This document shows positions 33,967 to 42,347 of a stretch of DNA of 64,000 nt, piece by piece. How positions within the stretch are numbered: position 1 is the first letter of the stretch; the number at the start of each line of letters is the position of its first letter. Source of the stretch: an uncultured bacterium (GTDB taxonomy: Bacteria; Cyanobacteriota; Vampirovibrionia; Gastranaerophilales; Gastranaerophilaceae); the NCBI GenBank assembly GCA_900551915.1, contig URXT01000002.1:41379-105378 (forward strand). Direction: 5' to 3'. The translations under genes and the position numbers were made by a program. Under the pieces are notes generated by a model. The model was not told the DNA's origin. It made no database searches and worked only from the letters and a program-made list of their open reading frames with translations.

Positions 33967-36502
33967 AACAAAAAGAATAAATGAAATAGCAAAAGAATTA
34001 AGTATGACAAGCAAGGAATTACTTGAAAAGCTTGGCGCATTAGGGATTAAAGGTAAAACTCATTCCAGTACTCTAACTCCGGACCAGGAAAAAAGGCTGG
34101 TGGAATTTGTAAAAGGCGGTTCCACACTGCCCGCCAAAAAGCCCAAAGCTTTTGTTGTTAAAAAGGCAAAAGCGCCCGAAGCCGCAGCGGAAGCTCCTGT
34201 TGCAGAAGAAAAAGAAAAACCCGAAGCAAAAAAAGTTGAAATAGAACGTCCAAAACGTCCTCAAATCGAGATTGTAAAACCGCAAAGCAGGCTTGAAATT
34301 GTAAGACGCGCTCCTCAGCGTCCTCAAGAGCCTTCTACAGATTCAAAATCCGCAGACGCGCAAAGCAGAAAATTTCCACCTCGCGGCGAGCGTCCCGAAC
34401 GCCCAGAAAGAGCGAAAAAACCTTTTGGCGCAGGACAGGCAGGACAGGTTCAAAAGCCCGGTGAAAGACCCAGAACAGGTTTTAAAAAGCCTGGCGAAAG
34501 ACCGGAACCTACAGGCGAAAGAAAACCTATTCAGCGTCATATAATTTCGCAGGAGATTTACGAAAACAAGGGTTCCGGCCGCAAACGCTCTGACGGTAAG
34601 AAAAAAGACAAAGATTTTAACAAAAAGGAAGAGCAGGAAAGAATTTCGTTAGAAAAAGCCGCTGCCCAAAAACATAAAAAACATGTTCAAAAAGAAGAAG
34701 AAGTTGAAAAAGTTACGCAGATAGTTGTTGACAGAGCAATGACAATCAGCGAACTTGCCGGCAAAATTCAAAAAACTCCGGCTGAAATCGTTAAATTTTT
34801 AATGTTCCAGGGCGTTATGGCTACAGTAAACCAGCTTATCGATATTGATGTTATCAAAAAGATTTGCGCCGAATATGAACTGGAAGTTCTTGATGAAGAT
34901 TTGGAAGCTTATATGGAAGAAGAACTTCAAAAAGAAGAAAAAGAGAAAAAACTATCGGAAGTCGACAAAAAATTACTCAAAAAACGCGCTCCCGTTGTAA
35001 GTATTATGGGGCACGTTGACCATGGTAAAACAACACTTCTTGACAGCATCCGTGCATCAAAACACAAAATTGTTGCAACCGAAGTCGGCGGAATTACACA
35101 GTCAATCGGTGCTTACACGGTCTATCTGGATGACAGTAAAGACAAGAAAATTGTTTTTGTAGACACCCCGGGACACGAAGCCTTTACTGAAATGCGTGCG
35201 CGCGGTGCAAAAGCAACTGATATTGCAATTCTCGTTGTTGCAGCGGACGACGGCATTATGCCGCAGACAATTGAGGCAATCAGCCACGCAAAAGCTGCTG
35301 AAGTTCCTATTATTGTCGCAGTTAACAAGATTGATAAACCTGGTGCTAATCCAGATAAAATTTTACAGCAATTAACCGAACACGGCCTTGTTCCGGAAGC
35401 ATGGGGCGGCGATACAATTACGGTCAATGTTTCAGCACTTCAGGGAACAGGTATTGATGAACTTCTGGAATATATCCTGCTTGTAGCAGATGTTCAGGAT
35501 TTGAAAGCTAATCCAAAAGCCGAAGCTTCAGGTGTTGTTATTGAGGCAAACTTAGACAAAGGTAAAGGGCCTGTAGCAACACTTCTGGTTCAAAACGGAA
35601 CCTTGCGCGTCGGCAACTGTCTTGTTGTCGGAACGGCTTGCGGCAGAGTTAGAGCATTGCTTTCAGACAGCGGAGAAAGAATTCAAAAGGCTGAACCGTC
35701 AACTCCGGTTGAGATTTTAGGTTTAACCGAAGTTCCGCAGGCAGGAGATTACTTTGAAGTTGTTAAAAACGAAAAAGAAATGAAAGCGATTGTTGAAAAA
35801 CGCAAAGAAAAAGAACGTGATAAACGTTTGGATGCAATGCTTCCTGCTCACATAAGACGCGAAGCTGTTGCAGGCGAAGAAGATATTCCGCAATTGAATT
35901 TGATTATCAAAGCAAACACCCATGGGTCTGCCGAAGCTGTTTCTCAAGCAATTGCTCAGCTTGATTCTAAAGAAATCAAGACAAAAATTATTCACGTTGG
36001 TGTCGGCGATATCTCAGAAGCCGACGTTATGCTTGCCTCAGCTTCTGGCGCATTAATCCTGGGCTTTACCGTAAAAGAAGACGGAAATGCTCTTGCCGCT
36101 GCTGAAAAAGAAGGCGTTACAATCAAGAAATACGATATCATCTACCAAATTCTTGAAGATATGGAAAAAACCATGCTCTCACTTCTTGAACCTGAAATTA
36201 AACAGGTTGAGCTTGGAAAAGCCGAAGTCAGACAGGTATTTACAATTGGCAAAACAATTAAAATTGCAGGCTGTTACGTAACAGAAGGCAAAATTGTCAG
36301 AAGCAAAGACGCCGTTCTTTACCGCAACGGAAAAGAAATATACAGAGGTGCAATTGACCAGCTCAAACGTTTCAAAGATGATGTAAAAGAAGTTGCACAA
36401 GGCTTTGAATGCGGTATTTCATTTGCGAAATTCAATGACATAGAAGTCGGCGATATTATCGAAGTTTCTACAAAAGAAGAAGTTGAACGCGTAAGTTTGT
36501 AA
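33956..36502 (+). CDS. infB: Translation initiation factor IF-2
   Basis: The GTPase that brings initiator tRNA to the 30S subunit. Residues 1-50 form the N-terminal IF2 domain ([23 protein letters not shown]). A long Pro/Lys/Glu/Arg-rich linker (about 60-250) contains repeats like KPGERP. A second IF2N-like part lies at about 255-310. The G domain has GHVDHGKTT (about 353), DTPGHEAF and NKID, and the C-terminal domains end VERVSL. Length 848 aa is normal. The operon ends here; rbfA is about 1.1 kb away, with a pseudopilin cassette in between. Confidence 0.97.
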   Translation: MSFETKRINEIAKELSMTSKELLEKLGALGIKGKTHSSTLTPDQEKRLVEFVKGGSTLPAKKPKAFVVKKAKAPEAAAEAPVAEEKEKPEAKKVEIERPKRPQIEIVKPQSRLEIVRRAPQRPQEPSTDSKSADAQSRKFPPRGERPERPERAKKPFGAGQAGQVQKPGERPRTGFKKPGERPEPTGERKPIQRHIISQEIYENKGSGRKRSDGKKKDKDFNKKEEQERISLEKAAAQKHKKHVQKEEEVEKVTQIVVDRAMTISELAGKIQKTPAEIVKFLMFQGVMATVNQLIDIDVIKKICAEYELEVLDEDLEAYMEEELQKEEKEKKLSEVDKKLLKKRAPVVSIMGHVDHGKTTLLDSIRASKHKIVATEVGGITQSIGAYTVYLDDSKDKKIVFVDTPGHEAFTEMRARGAKATDIAILVVAADDGIMPQTIEAISHAKAAEVPIIVAVNKIDKPGANPDKILQQLTEHGLVPEAWGGDTITVNVSALQGTGIDELLEYILLVADVQDLKANPKAEASGVVIEANLDKGKGPVATLLVQNGTLRVGNCLVVGTACGRVRALLSDSGERIQKAEPSTPVEILGLTEVPQAGDYFEVVKNEKEMKAIVEKRKEKERDKRLDAMLPAHIRREAVAGEEDIPQLNLIIKANTHGSAEAVSQAIAQLDSKEIKTKIIHVGVGDISEADVMLASASGALILGFTVKEDGNALAAAEKEGVTIKKYDIIYQILEDMEKTMLSLLEPEIKQVELGKAEVRQVFTIGKTIKIAGCYVTEGKIVRSKDAVLYRNGKEIYRGAIDQLKRFKDDVKEVAQGFECGISFAKFNDIEVGDIIEVSTKEEVERVSL

Positions 36503-36630
36503 CGTTGGAAGAATTCCAATGAAAAGAGCTGTTAATTCAACAGCGGATTTCAGTTGAAGATGGGATTCTACAATCTAAGTTGTATATAAGTACCAAAAAC
36601 TTAGCTATGCCAAACAGGAATTTTCAAAAA

Positions 36631-37254
36631 TTACCAGCCAAGATTTTTGAAATAATCTTTATCAGTCATAGCGTAGTAACTGCACGTCCAGCCATTCAGG
36701 ATGCTGGTATTTTTTTTATCCTTCATGCAATATGCAGTATTCACCGGCATCGGAGTTAATGTGTCGTTCTTATCAAGTCTGAATATGAACAAATCATAAC
36801 CTGCAATATTCGGCTTTTGCAAACCGTTTATGTCAATTACAAATTGAATATTTGTTGTGTCATTTTTATCTGTGTTTAAAAATATAAAAAATTCTTTACT
36901 TATTATTACGCCACCGTCATCATATAGGTTGGGTGAAAAATCGGCAGTCTTATTAAATGTTTTATATACAGGTAATTCATACCTTTGTTTTCCCCTGACT
37001 ACTGCACCCTTAAATTGAGCAACTAACAATGGCTGAATTTGCCTGCCTATATAATTCCCGTATAATGGCATTTCATTACGTTTAATCATAAAAAGTGCTT
37101 GTTGAACTTCATTATAGCGTTTGTGGAACTGCGCTTCAAGGACTTTTGAACGCTGGCGGGCTATTAAGTTTGGCAGTGTCATTGCTGCTATAATCCCAAT
37201 TATCCCCAGCGTAATGAGTACTTCAGCCATTGTAAATGCTTTTGATAGTTTCAT
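36631..37254 (-). CDS. Type II secretion/type IV pilin-like protein (pseudopilin)
   Basis: The 207-aa protein starts MKLSKAFTMAEVLITLGIIGI and has Ala at -1, Glu+5, then NLIARQRSKVLEAQFHKRYNEVQ. The end has the family pattern DINGLQKPNIAGYDLFIF, then WTCSYYAMTDKDYFKNLGW, very close to the end of the protein at 19898. ATG 37254 is preferred to 37257 because AAGGAG lies 5 nt before it. It reads against the flanking infB and rbfA genes and diverges from an XRE gene. Confidence 0.85.
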   Translation of the reverse strand: MKLSKAFTMAEVLITLGIIGIIAAMTLPNLIARQRSKVLEAQFHKRYNEVQQALFMIKRNEMPLYGNYIGRQIQPLLVAQFKGAVVRGKQRYELPVYKTFNKTADFSPNLYDDGGVIISKEFFIFLNTDKNDTTNIQFVIDINGLQKPNIAGYDLFIFRLDKNDTLTPMPVNTAYCMKDKKNTSILNGWTCSYYAMTDKDYFKNLGW

Positions 37255-37296
37255 CATTTCTCCTTAATAAATTTAATATGAATAATATACATATAT

Positions 37297-37311
37297 ATGA
37301 ATATTATTCAT
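37297..37311. promoter_or_regulatory. Candidate operator between pseudopilin and XRE genes
   Basis: ATGAATATTATTCAT is a perfect odd palindrome (7+1+7), with nearly symmetric TATAT/GTATA flanks. A related half-site ATGAATAATAT lies at about 37278-37288. The divergent region is 106 bp. Confidence 0.5.
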
Positions 37312-37360
37312 GTATATACAATATTTTTCATATATTGTCAATGCAAATTATAATTATCAT

Positions 37361-37585
37361 ATGGATATTAGAGATGAAGTTAAGATTATGCTTTTTTCTA
37401 AGGGGATGACGCTTACACAGTTGGCGAAAGAAATGTCAGAGGCAAGCGGAAAAAACTATTCGCAAAGCTTGCTTTCCCATAAACTTGCGGATAATTCTTT
37501 AAGATATACAGAAATGAAAATGATTTGCAAAATTTTAGGTTACAGAATATACATTGACTTTGATGAAATCCGATTAGGGCAGTAA
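37361..37585 (+). CDS. Small HTH regulator, divergent from a pseudopilin gene
   Basis: A 74-aa protein with an HTH of the lambda-repressor type (GMTLTQLAKEMSEASGKNYSQSLLSHKLADNSLRYTEMKMICKILGY). It is more divergent than the other regulators and ends with an acidic tail. The frame is open from 37310, but TATAAT (37349-37354) lies exactly 6 nt before ATG 37361, so this is the start and the mRNA is leaderless. Probable repressor of the divergent pseudopilin and of itself. Confidence 0.82.
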   Translation: MDIRDEVKIMLFSKGMTLTQLAKEMSEASGKNYSQSLLSHKLADNSLRYTEMKMICKILGYRIYIDFDEIRLGQ

Positions 37586-37629
37586 AATTTAATATTTTAT
37601 GTTATAATTGCTTTACCAAGGAGATAATT

Positions 37630-37974
37630 ATGACTCTAAGAAATGAACGTGTTAGAAAAGAATTAATGAGAGATATCTCTGACATTTTACAGAAAGAAAT
37701 TCGCGGACTTGCAGGCGTTGTATCTGTTTTGGATGTTGAGGTTTCTCACGACAATTCTTTTGCGAAAGTTATTTACAGCGTTTTGGGCTCGCCGGAGCAA
37801 ATTGAAAAAACAAAAGAAACAATCGAAAAAAGCACCCCGAAAATCAGATATGAAGTCGGAAAACGTATCCGCCTGCGCCTGACTCCGGAATTGAAATTTG
37901 TTTATACAGATTCCCTTGAAAAAGGCTCCCGCGTAAGTGAAATTATCGACAAAATCTCCAGAGGAGAAATTTAG
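37630..37974 (+). CDS. rbfA: 30S ribosome-binding factor A
   Basis: Binds 16S helix 1 region and helps 30S maturation, above all in the cold. The 114-aa KH-like protein has the usual opening RNERVRKELMRDISDILQKEI and LTPELKFVYTDSLEKGSRVSEII near the end. AAGGAG precedes ATG, and TATAAT is at 37603-37608. It begins an operon with truB; GTG of truB is 2 nt after its stop. Confidence 0.95.
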   Translation: MTLRNERVRKELMRDISDILQKEIRGLAGVVSVLDVEVSHDNSFAKVIYSVLGSPEQIEKTKETIEKSTPKIRYEVGKRIRLRLTPELKFVYTDSLEKGSRVSEIIDKISRGEI

Positions 37975-37976
37975 GC

Positions 37977-38876
37977 GTGAATTCGGAGTGTTCGGCGGTT
38001 AAAGGTGCAGAAAAACTCCCGCTGTTCGGATTTTTGAATGTTTATAAACCGCAAGGTTTAACAAGCCATGATGTTGTTGCGAGAATGCGCCGTGTCATAA
38101 AAATTAAGCAAATCGGCCACACCGGAACGCTTGACCCGTTTGCAGAAGGCGTTTTGCCGGTCTGTATCGGCAAATCTACGCGTCTGATTGAATATTTGGC
38201 TGATGATAAAGAATATCTGGCTTTTGTAAAGTTCGGAATTGAAACAGACACCTACGACCTTGAGGGTGAAGTTGCGGCGGTCTCTGACAAAAAGGTTTTG
38301 GAAGCTGAAATATCCGAACAGCTTAAAAATTTTCTCGGCGAAATTTCCCAGATGCCGCCGATTTATTCTGCAATAAAAGTCAAAGGTAAAAAATTATACG
38401 AATACGCCCGCGAAGGAAAAGAAGTTGAAATTCAGCCGCGAAAGGTTACGATTGAGAAAATTGAACTTAAAAACTTCGATTTTGCTTCTCAGACTGCCGA
38501 AATTCTGATTAAATGCTCTAAAGGCACTTACATCCGCTCAATTGCGCATGATTTGGGTAAAAATCTCGGCTGCGGCGCGCATTTGGTGAAATTAATCCGG
38601 ACTCAGGCAGGCAGTTTTTTTGTAAAAAACTCAATTCCGCTGGAAAACTTTGAAACTCCGGAAATTGTACGTGAAAATTTGATTAATCCTGTTAAAATGC
38701 TTGATTATCCAAAAATAATTGTAGGCGATGATGAGCATGCCAAAATTCAAAACGGAGTTGCAATCGCCAATAACGGCCTTGCTTCGGGCAAAGTTGTAAT
38801 TTTAATTTATAATGATATAATAAATGCAGTCGGACTGACCGACGGCAAAAAAATCTTAATTAAGAAAGTGTTCTGA
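37977..38876 (+). CDS. truB: tRNA pseudouridine-55 synthase TruB
   Basis: Makes pseudouridine 55 in the T loop of tRNAs. GFLNVYKPQGLTSHDVVARMRRV and the catalytic loop HTGTLDPFAEGVLPVCIGKSTRL (with the nucleophilic Asp) identify it; KCSKGTYIRSIAHDLG is the second family motif. 299 aa. GTG 37977 follows AGAGGAG by 9 nt. Part of an rbfA-truB-LmeA-GerMN-HicB run of tightly spaced genes. Confidence 0.96.
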   Translation: MNSECSAVKGAEKLPLFGFLNVYKPQGLTSHDVVARMRRVIKIKQIGHTGTLDPFAEGVLPVCIGKSTRLIEYLADDKEYLAFVKFGIETDTYDLEGEVAAVSDKKVLEAEISEQLKNFLGEISQMPPIYSAIKVKGKKLYEYAREGKEVEIQPRKVTIEKIELKNFDFASQTAEILIKCSKGTYIRSIAHDLGKNLGCGAHLVKLIRTQAGSFFVKNSIPLENFETPEIVRENLINPVKMLDYPKIIVGDDEHAKIQNGVAIANNGLASGKVVILIYNDIINAVGLTDGKKILIKKVF

Positions 38877-38877
38877 C

Positions 38878-39765
38878 ATGAAAAGAAATTTGGCGGTGTT
38901 TACATTACTTGTATCCGGATTGCTCACAGCAGGCAGTTCTGTTGAGGCTGCATCTTCGTATTATTGCGCGGCGCCTTATGATTTATCAAGTAAACCTGCC
39001 AGAATGTTTACTAAAGTCACCGGCGCAAATTTCATGAGCGAAAAAATCGCTGAACGGATTTTGAAATCCGAGGTTACGAAAAACGCTGACGGCAAGTTCA
39101 AAGTCGGTGTTGATTCTTTCAGTCTTTCAGACCTGACAGCAGGCCGCTTTAAAGGCATGCAGATTCATGGCGAAAATGTTGTTGCAGATGGTGTTTATTT
39201 CAGCACAATGGATTTGAAAACTCTCTGTGATTTCAATTATATTGTTTATGACAAAAAGAACTCCACAGCAATTTTTAAAGAAGATTTTCCGCTGTTTTTC
39301 GGCGTGTCAATCTCTGAAAACGACCTCAACAATACGATGAAAGCTGCCGGATATGACGCAATGGTCGAGAAACTGAATAGTTTCGGAAAAACACTTTCAC
39401 TGTTCAATATTGACTCAACAAAAGTAAAAATTAAAGATAACAAATTCTATTTTGTTTTCGGAATAAAAATTCCAATTCTAAATACAATGCCGAATAAAAC
39501 TTTTACAGTCGCTTTTGTTTCGGATTTAAACGTTGTCAACGGCAAAATAAAATTGGACAATCCTGAATTAATCAACGATTTTATAAGGGTTGATATGGCA
39601 AAGATGGTCAGCGCTTTAAACTATCTAAATCCGCTTGAATACTCACTTGACGTTATGGAAAATAAAAACGCGGTGCTGAATGTTCAGGAGGTTAACATTG
39701 CGGATAACAAAATTAATATTTCGGGAATAATTAATGTACCTAAAGATGTACTAACTCAAAAATAA
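38878..39765 (+). CDS. LmeA-like (DUF2993) exported protein
   Basis: A 295-aa protein with a clear signal peptide (MKRNLAVFTLLVSGLLTAGS, then SVEA cleavage about residue 24). The beta-rich body LSDLTAGRFKGMQIHGENVVADGVYFSTMDLKTLCDFNYI is the DUF2993/LmeA pattern of lipid-binding proteins common in Cyanobacteria and Actinobacteria. Likely periplasmic and involved in envelope lipid handling. It starts 1 nt after the truB stop and is followed at 10 nt by the GerMN gene. Confidence 0.75.
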   Translation: MKRNLAVFTLLVSGLLTAGSSVEAASSYYCAAPYDLSSKPARMFTKVTGANFMSEKIAERILKSEVTKNADGKFKVGVDSFSLSDLTAGRFKGMQIHGENVVADGVYFSTMDLKTLCDFNYIVYDKKNSTAIFKEDFPLFFGVSISENDLNNTMKAAGYDAMVEKLNSFGKTLSLFNIDSTKVKIKDNKFYFVFGIKIPILNTMPNKTFTVAFVSDLNVVNGKIKLDNPELINDFIRVDMAKMVSALNYLNPLEYSLDVMENKNAVLNVQEVNIADNKINISGIINVPKDVLTQK

Positions 39766-39775
39766 GGATTAATAT

Positions 39776-40417
39776 ATGGGAAGACGTAAAAAAAATAACA
39801 CTGCAAACAATATAAAAGTATTTTTTATCGGACTTGTATTAACCGGCCTTGTAGCCTGCGGCGTATATTACGGTCTTCAATACTGGACTTCGGGCAATGC
39901 AATAGTGGACATCCCTGAAAAAAATCCGACAGTTGTTGTTCCGCCGGAGGATGACAAAAAGCCTGATGAAACCACTCAGGTACAGCCAAAACAGGAAGAA
40001 TATGTAAATATCTTTTTCATCGGCAAAAACGAGAATAACGAAGAAGTTTACCGTGCTGTAAAACGCGTTTATAACAAAGATGTTGACGGCTCAAAAATCA
40101 AATATGCAATTAATTCACTTATTTTAGGCCCGACGTCCGGCGAGAAAAGCAAAGGTGTCTATACCGAACTTCCGGCAGGAACAAAACTTCTTGGCATTAC
40201 CGAAAAACCCGACAAAGTTATTATAAATCTTTCTGATAATTTTGTAGCGGGCGGCGGCACAGAAAGCGTTTACAAACGTCTTTACCAGTTGATTAAAACC
40301 GCAAAACGCAATACTGACAGGGCTGTTTTCTTATATATAAACGGCCAGCAGGCTGACGTAATCGGCGGTGACGGAATTATGATAACCCAGCCTTTGAATG
40401 AAAATTCGCTTGATTAA
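39776..40417 (+). CDS. GerMN-domain membrane-anchored protein
   Basis: A 213-aa protein: basic N terminus, one membrane helix (IKVFFIGLVLTGLVACGVYYGL, about 13-34), a Pro/Asp-rich linker (45-70) and a GerMN domain (about 72-205: YVNIFFIGKNENNEEVYRAVKRV, INSLILGPTSGEKSKGVYTELPAGTKLLGI, AVFLYINGQQAD). GerMN proteins occur in spore formers and, as here, in cyanobacterial envelopes, often near peptidoglycan genes. The domain should face the periplasm. Confidence 0.85.
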   Translation: MGRRKKNNTANNIKVFFIGLVLTGLVACGVYYGLQYWTSGNAIVDIPEKNPTVVVPPEDDKKPDETTQVQPKQEEYVNIFFIGKNENNEEVYRAVKRVYNKDVDGSKIKYAINSLILGPTSGEKSKGVYTELPAGTKLLGITEKPDKVIINLSDNFVAGGGTESVYKRLYQLIKTAKRNTDRAVFLYINGQQADVIGGDGIMITQPLNENSLD

Positions 40418-40426
40418 TATTTGACT

Positions 40427-40693
40427 ATGGAAAAAGACTTAGAATATTATTTAAATTTGAATTGGACGCTCAAAGAAGGCGAAGACCTGGATTTTGAAGG
40501 CAAGCCTTATCATTACATAATGATAGAAGAAATTCCGAGCTTTTGTTTTTGCGCCAAAACAATTGAAAAAGCCAGAGAAAATTATAAAAAACAATTGCGA
40601 CTAACTTTAACAGTAATGCTTGAGTCTGATGAACATATAAAAGAACCCGGGGAAGAAGACGATGAACCGGATTGGGAAAGCCTTTGTCCTTAA
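40427..40693 (+). CDS. HicB-like antitoxin-fold protein
   Basis: An 88-aa protein with the HicB pattern: LEYYLNLNWTL, then YHYIMIEEIPSFCFCAKTIEKARENYKKQLRLTLTVML, then HIKEP, the partial RNase H-like fold. No HicA toxin gene is adjacent, so it may be an orphan regulator. No Shine-Dalgarno is present; TAATAT (40415-40420), inside the end of the GerMN gene, lies 6 nt before ATG 40427, so a leaderless internal promoter is possible. Its stop overlaps that of the convergent XRE gene by 4 nt. Confidence 0.72.
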   Translation: MEKDLEYYLNLNWTLKEGEDLDFEGKPYHYIMIEEIPSFCFCAKTIEKARENYKKQLRLTLTVMLESDEHIKEPGEEDDEPDWESLCP

Positions 40694-40908
40694 AATTTGC
40701 AATCCAGAATTTCTTCAGCTTTCACATTAAGTGATTCTGCAATATTATAAAGTGTTTTTATTTTGAAATTAAACGTTCCGCGCTCTATTGCGCTAATGGA
40801 ATTAGTGCTTAAACCTGCCTTAAAACCGAGTTCTTCTTGTGACATTTCGTTTTTAAGGCGGATATATCTTATGCTTTGCCCTAATTTAAATAATAATTCA
40901 TCGCGCAT
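40690..40908 (-). CDS. XRE-family HTH regulator, divergent from a pseudopilin gene
   Basis: A 72-aa Cro/C1-type protein: LGQSIRYIRLKNEMSQEELGFKAGLSTNSISAIERGTFNF, then LYNIAESLNVKAEEILDCKF. The frame is open to 40947, but the promoter (TACAAT at 40920-40915) lies exactly 6 nt before ATG 40908, so this start and a leaderless mRNA are likely. Divergent from the pseudopilin at 41023 over 114 bp that contain TGTA-N10-TACA (40975-40992) across the pseudopilin -10 box. Confidence 0.88.
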   Translation of the reverse strand: MRDELLFKLGQSIRYIRLKNEMSQEELGFKAGLSTNSISAIERGTFNFKIKTLYNIAESLNVKAEEILDCKF

Positions 40909-40914
40909 ACTAAA

Positions 40915-40944
40915 ATTGTACACTCTTGACAAATCTACTTCCAA
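40915..40944 (-). promoter_or_regulatory. XRE gene promoter (leaderless geometry)
   Basis: Minus strand TTGGAA (40944-40939), 18 bp, TACAAT (40920-40915), 6 nt, ATG 40908. Confidence 0.6.
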
Positions 40945-41022
40945 CATGTATAATGGTATTATTACAATTACACTTGTATTATATAATGTACAGGTGCAGA
41001 GAAATAAACGGAGGTATTTTAG

Positions 41023-41802
41023 ATGTTAAAGAAAACTATTGGTATGAAAGGTTTCACGCTCGCAGAAGTGTTGATTACTCTGGGTATTATCGGGGTTGTT
41101 GCTGCAATGACCATGCCGACCTTGATTAACTCAACACAAGGCGCACAGTACAAAACAGCTTACAAAAAGGCATTATCAGTAATGTCTCAGGCAGTTGTTA
41201 TGAATATTGCTCTTGAAGACTATGACCTGTCACAGACTGTTGCGGGAACAGCGCAAGGAGAAGACGCAGCAGGTGAGCCTCAAACATTATTCTCTCTATT
41301 TAGAAATAGAATGAATGTTGTGAAAGTTATGGATGGTTCTGAATTTAACACAACAGATGGTGATCCAGATTGTTGGAAAATAGTTTCTGCAGGCGATACA
41401 GATTATGAAACATTTGCAACAAAACATGGTGGAGGCCATGTATTTCCAAAGCCAGAAGGTACCGCGCCTGTTTTAAAATGGCCAGAGGCAACCTCTGTAT
41501 TATTCTTTAATGATGGTATTTCATTTATTTTTAATAACACTCAGGGCAATTGTCAACAAGGAACGACAACAAACAACTTGACTGATAAATATTGCTTTGG
41601 CTTTATTGATGTAAACGGACAAAAAGCTCCTAATAGGATTGTAATGTGTGATAATGGCACGTTAGATGCGGTAAATGCAGACAATGTAGATGACGCAAAC
41701 TGTACTGTTACAAACCCGACAGATATTTATCCGGTTGCTATGTATGACCAATCAATTGTTCCTGCATCAGCAGCAGCAAGAGCTGTTCTTTACGCTAAGT
41801 AA
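41023..41802 (+). CDS. Type II secretion/type IV pilin-like protein (pseudopilin)
   Basis: The 259-aa protein starts MLKKTIGMKGFTLAEVLITL and is the only one of the five here with the canonical Gly before Phe+1. The body is diverged: an insertion with Gln/Asn/Thr-rich stretches, GFIDVNGQKAPNRIVMCDNG in place of the usual LFVF ending, and an Ala-rich C terminus. ACGGAGG lies before ATG; TATAAT is at 40982-40987. It could be a major-pilin-like member. A divergent XRE gene is its likely repressor. Confidence 0.85.
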   Translation: MLKKTIGMKGFTLAEVLITLGIIGVVAAMTMPTLINSTQGAQYKTAYKKALSVMSQAVVMNIALEDYDLSQTVAGTAQGEDAAGEPQTLFSLFRNRMNVVKVMDGSEFNTTDGDPDCWKIVSAGDTDYETFATKHGGGHVFPKPEGTAPVLKWPEATSVLFFNDGISFIFNNTQGNCQQGTTTNNLTDKYCFGFIDVNGQKAPNRIVMCDNGTLDAVNADNVDDANCTVTNPTDIYPVAMYDQSIVPASAAARAVLYAK

Positions 41803-41815
41803 AATCTCATCAAAT

Positions 41816-41966
41816 TCACCCTCACCCCTTGCGGGAGAGGGTTGAATTTCTTAGTGAGCTGCAGCGAACTTAGAAATTCGGGTGAGGGGTCATAAGCAAA
41901 ATTTCTGTTTTGTTCAGACCCCTCCCCGAAATCAAAGATTTCGACCCTCCCGCAAGGGGAGGGTAT
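41816..41966. repeat. Dyad-rich repeat element
   Basis: It contains GAATTTCT...AGAAATTC around GCTGCAGC (a long imperfect palindrome, about 41843-41880), CGAAATC/GATTTCG (41927-41943), CCCTCCC/GGGGAGGG, and mirrored CCCTCACCCC and GGGTGAGGGG blocks. This looks like an intergenic REP/MITE-type element that can fold into several G+C-rich hairpins. It could also act as terminator for the pseudopilin. Confidence 0.6.
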
Positions 41967-42092
41967 ATGGAGCGAATATCGTCTACCTAACGCCCACAAG
42001 GGGTGGGAAAAATAAAAATTTAATATTTAACCGCATAATATAAGTTACAATCCATGCAGTCCATACGGGTTGCAGGTTGCGGCTAAAACATA

Positions 42093-42165
42093 CGTCATCC
42101 TGGGCAGCGCGAAGTTTCCCTTAAAGCAAATGAGATTCTTCGGCTCTATGAGCCTCAGAATGACG
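42093..42165 (-). repeat. Dispersed repeat, GTCATTCTGAGG...GAAGAATC family, copy 1
   Basis: On the minus strand it reads CGTCATTCTGAGGC, loop, GCCGAAGAATCTC, a TTTAAGGG core, then GCCCAGGATGACG. Ends are inverted (GTCATTCTG/CAGGATGAC). The same blocks recur at 44585-44681. Confidence 0.65.
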
Positions 42166-42204
42166 GAAAAAAGACTTTTTAAACTAAACTATTTGTTATA
42201 ATTC

Positions 42205-42236
42205 TCGCCTAAGCTCACCTTGGGCGATTTTTTTTT
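42205..42236 (+). terminator. Strong intrinsic terminator
   Basis: TCGCCTAAG and CTTGGGCGA (one G-U) followed by nine T. TATAAT (42197-42202) lies directly before it, so a very short transcript could also start and stop here. It would block read-through towards the convergent GntR-like gene. The rest of the stretch to 42347 shows only a tandem CTTTTCA-like repeat at about 42317-42346. Confidence 0.75.
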
Positions 42237-42347
42237 GAGTCAGCCAGATGAAAAGTCTGTAATAATCTAAATGCCTTAAGCCCAGGCACCTTAATATCGT
42301 CCAAAAAACGTAATGGACTTTTCACTTTTCACCTCTCACTTTTCACT

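Noticed and set aside
42317..42346. CTTTTCA-like tandem repeats as a CRISPR or origin element
   Set aside because: Only about four degenerate short units, no spacers, and no DnaA boxes or cas genes seen.
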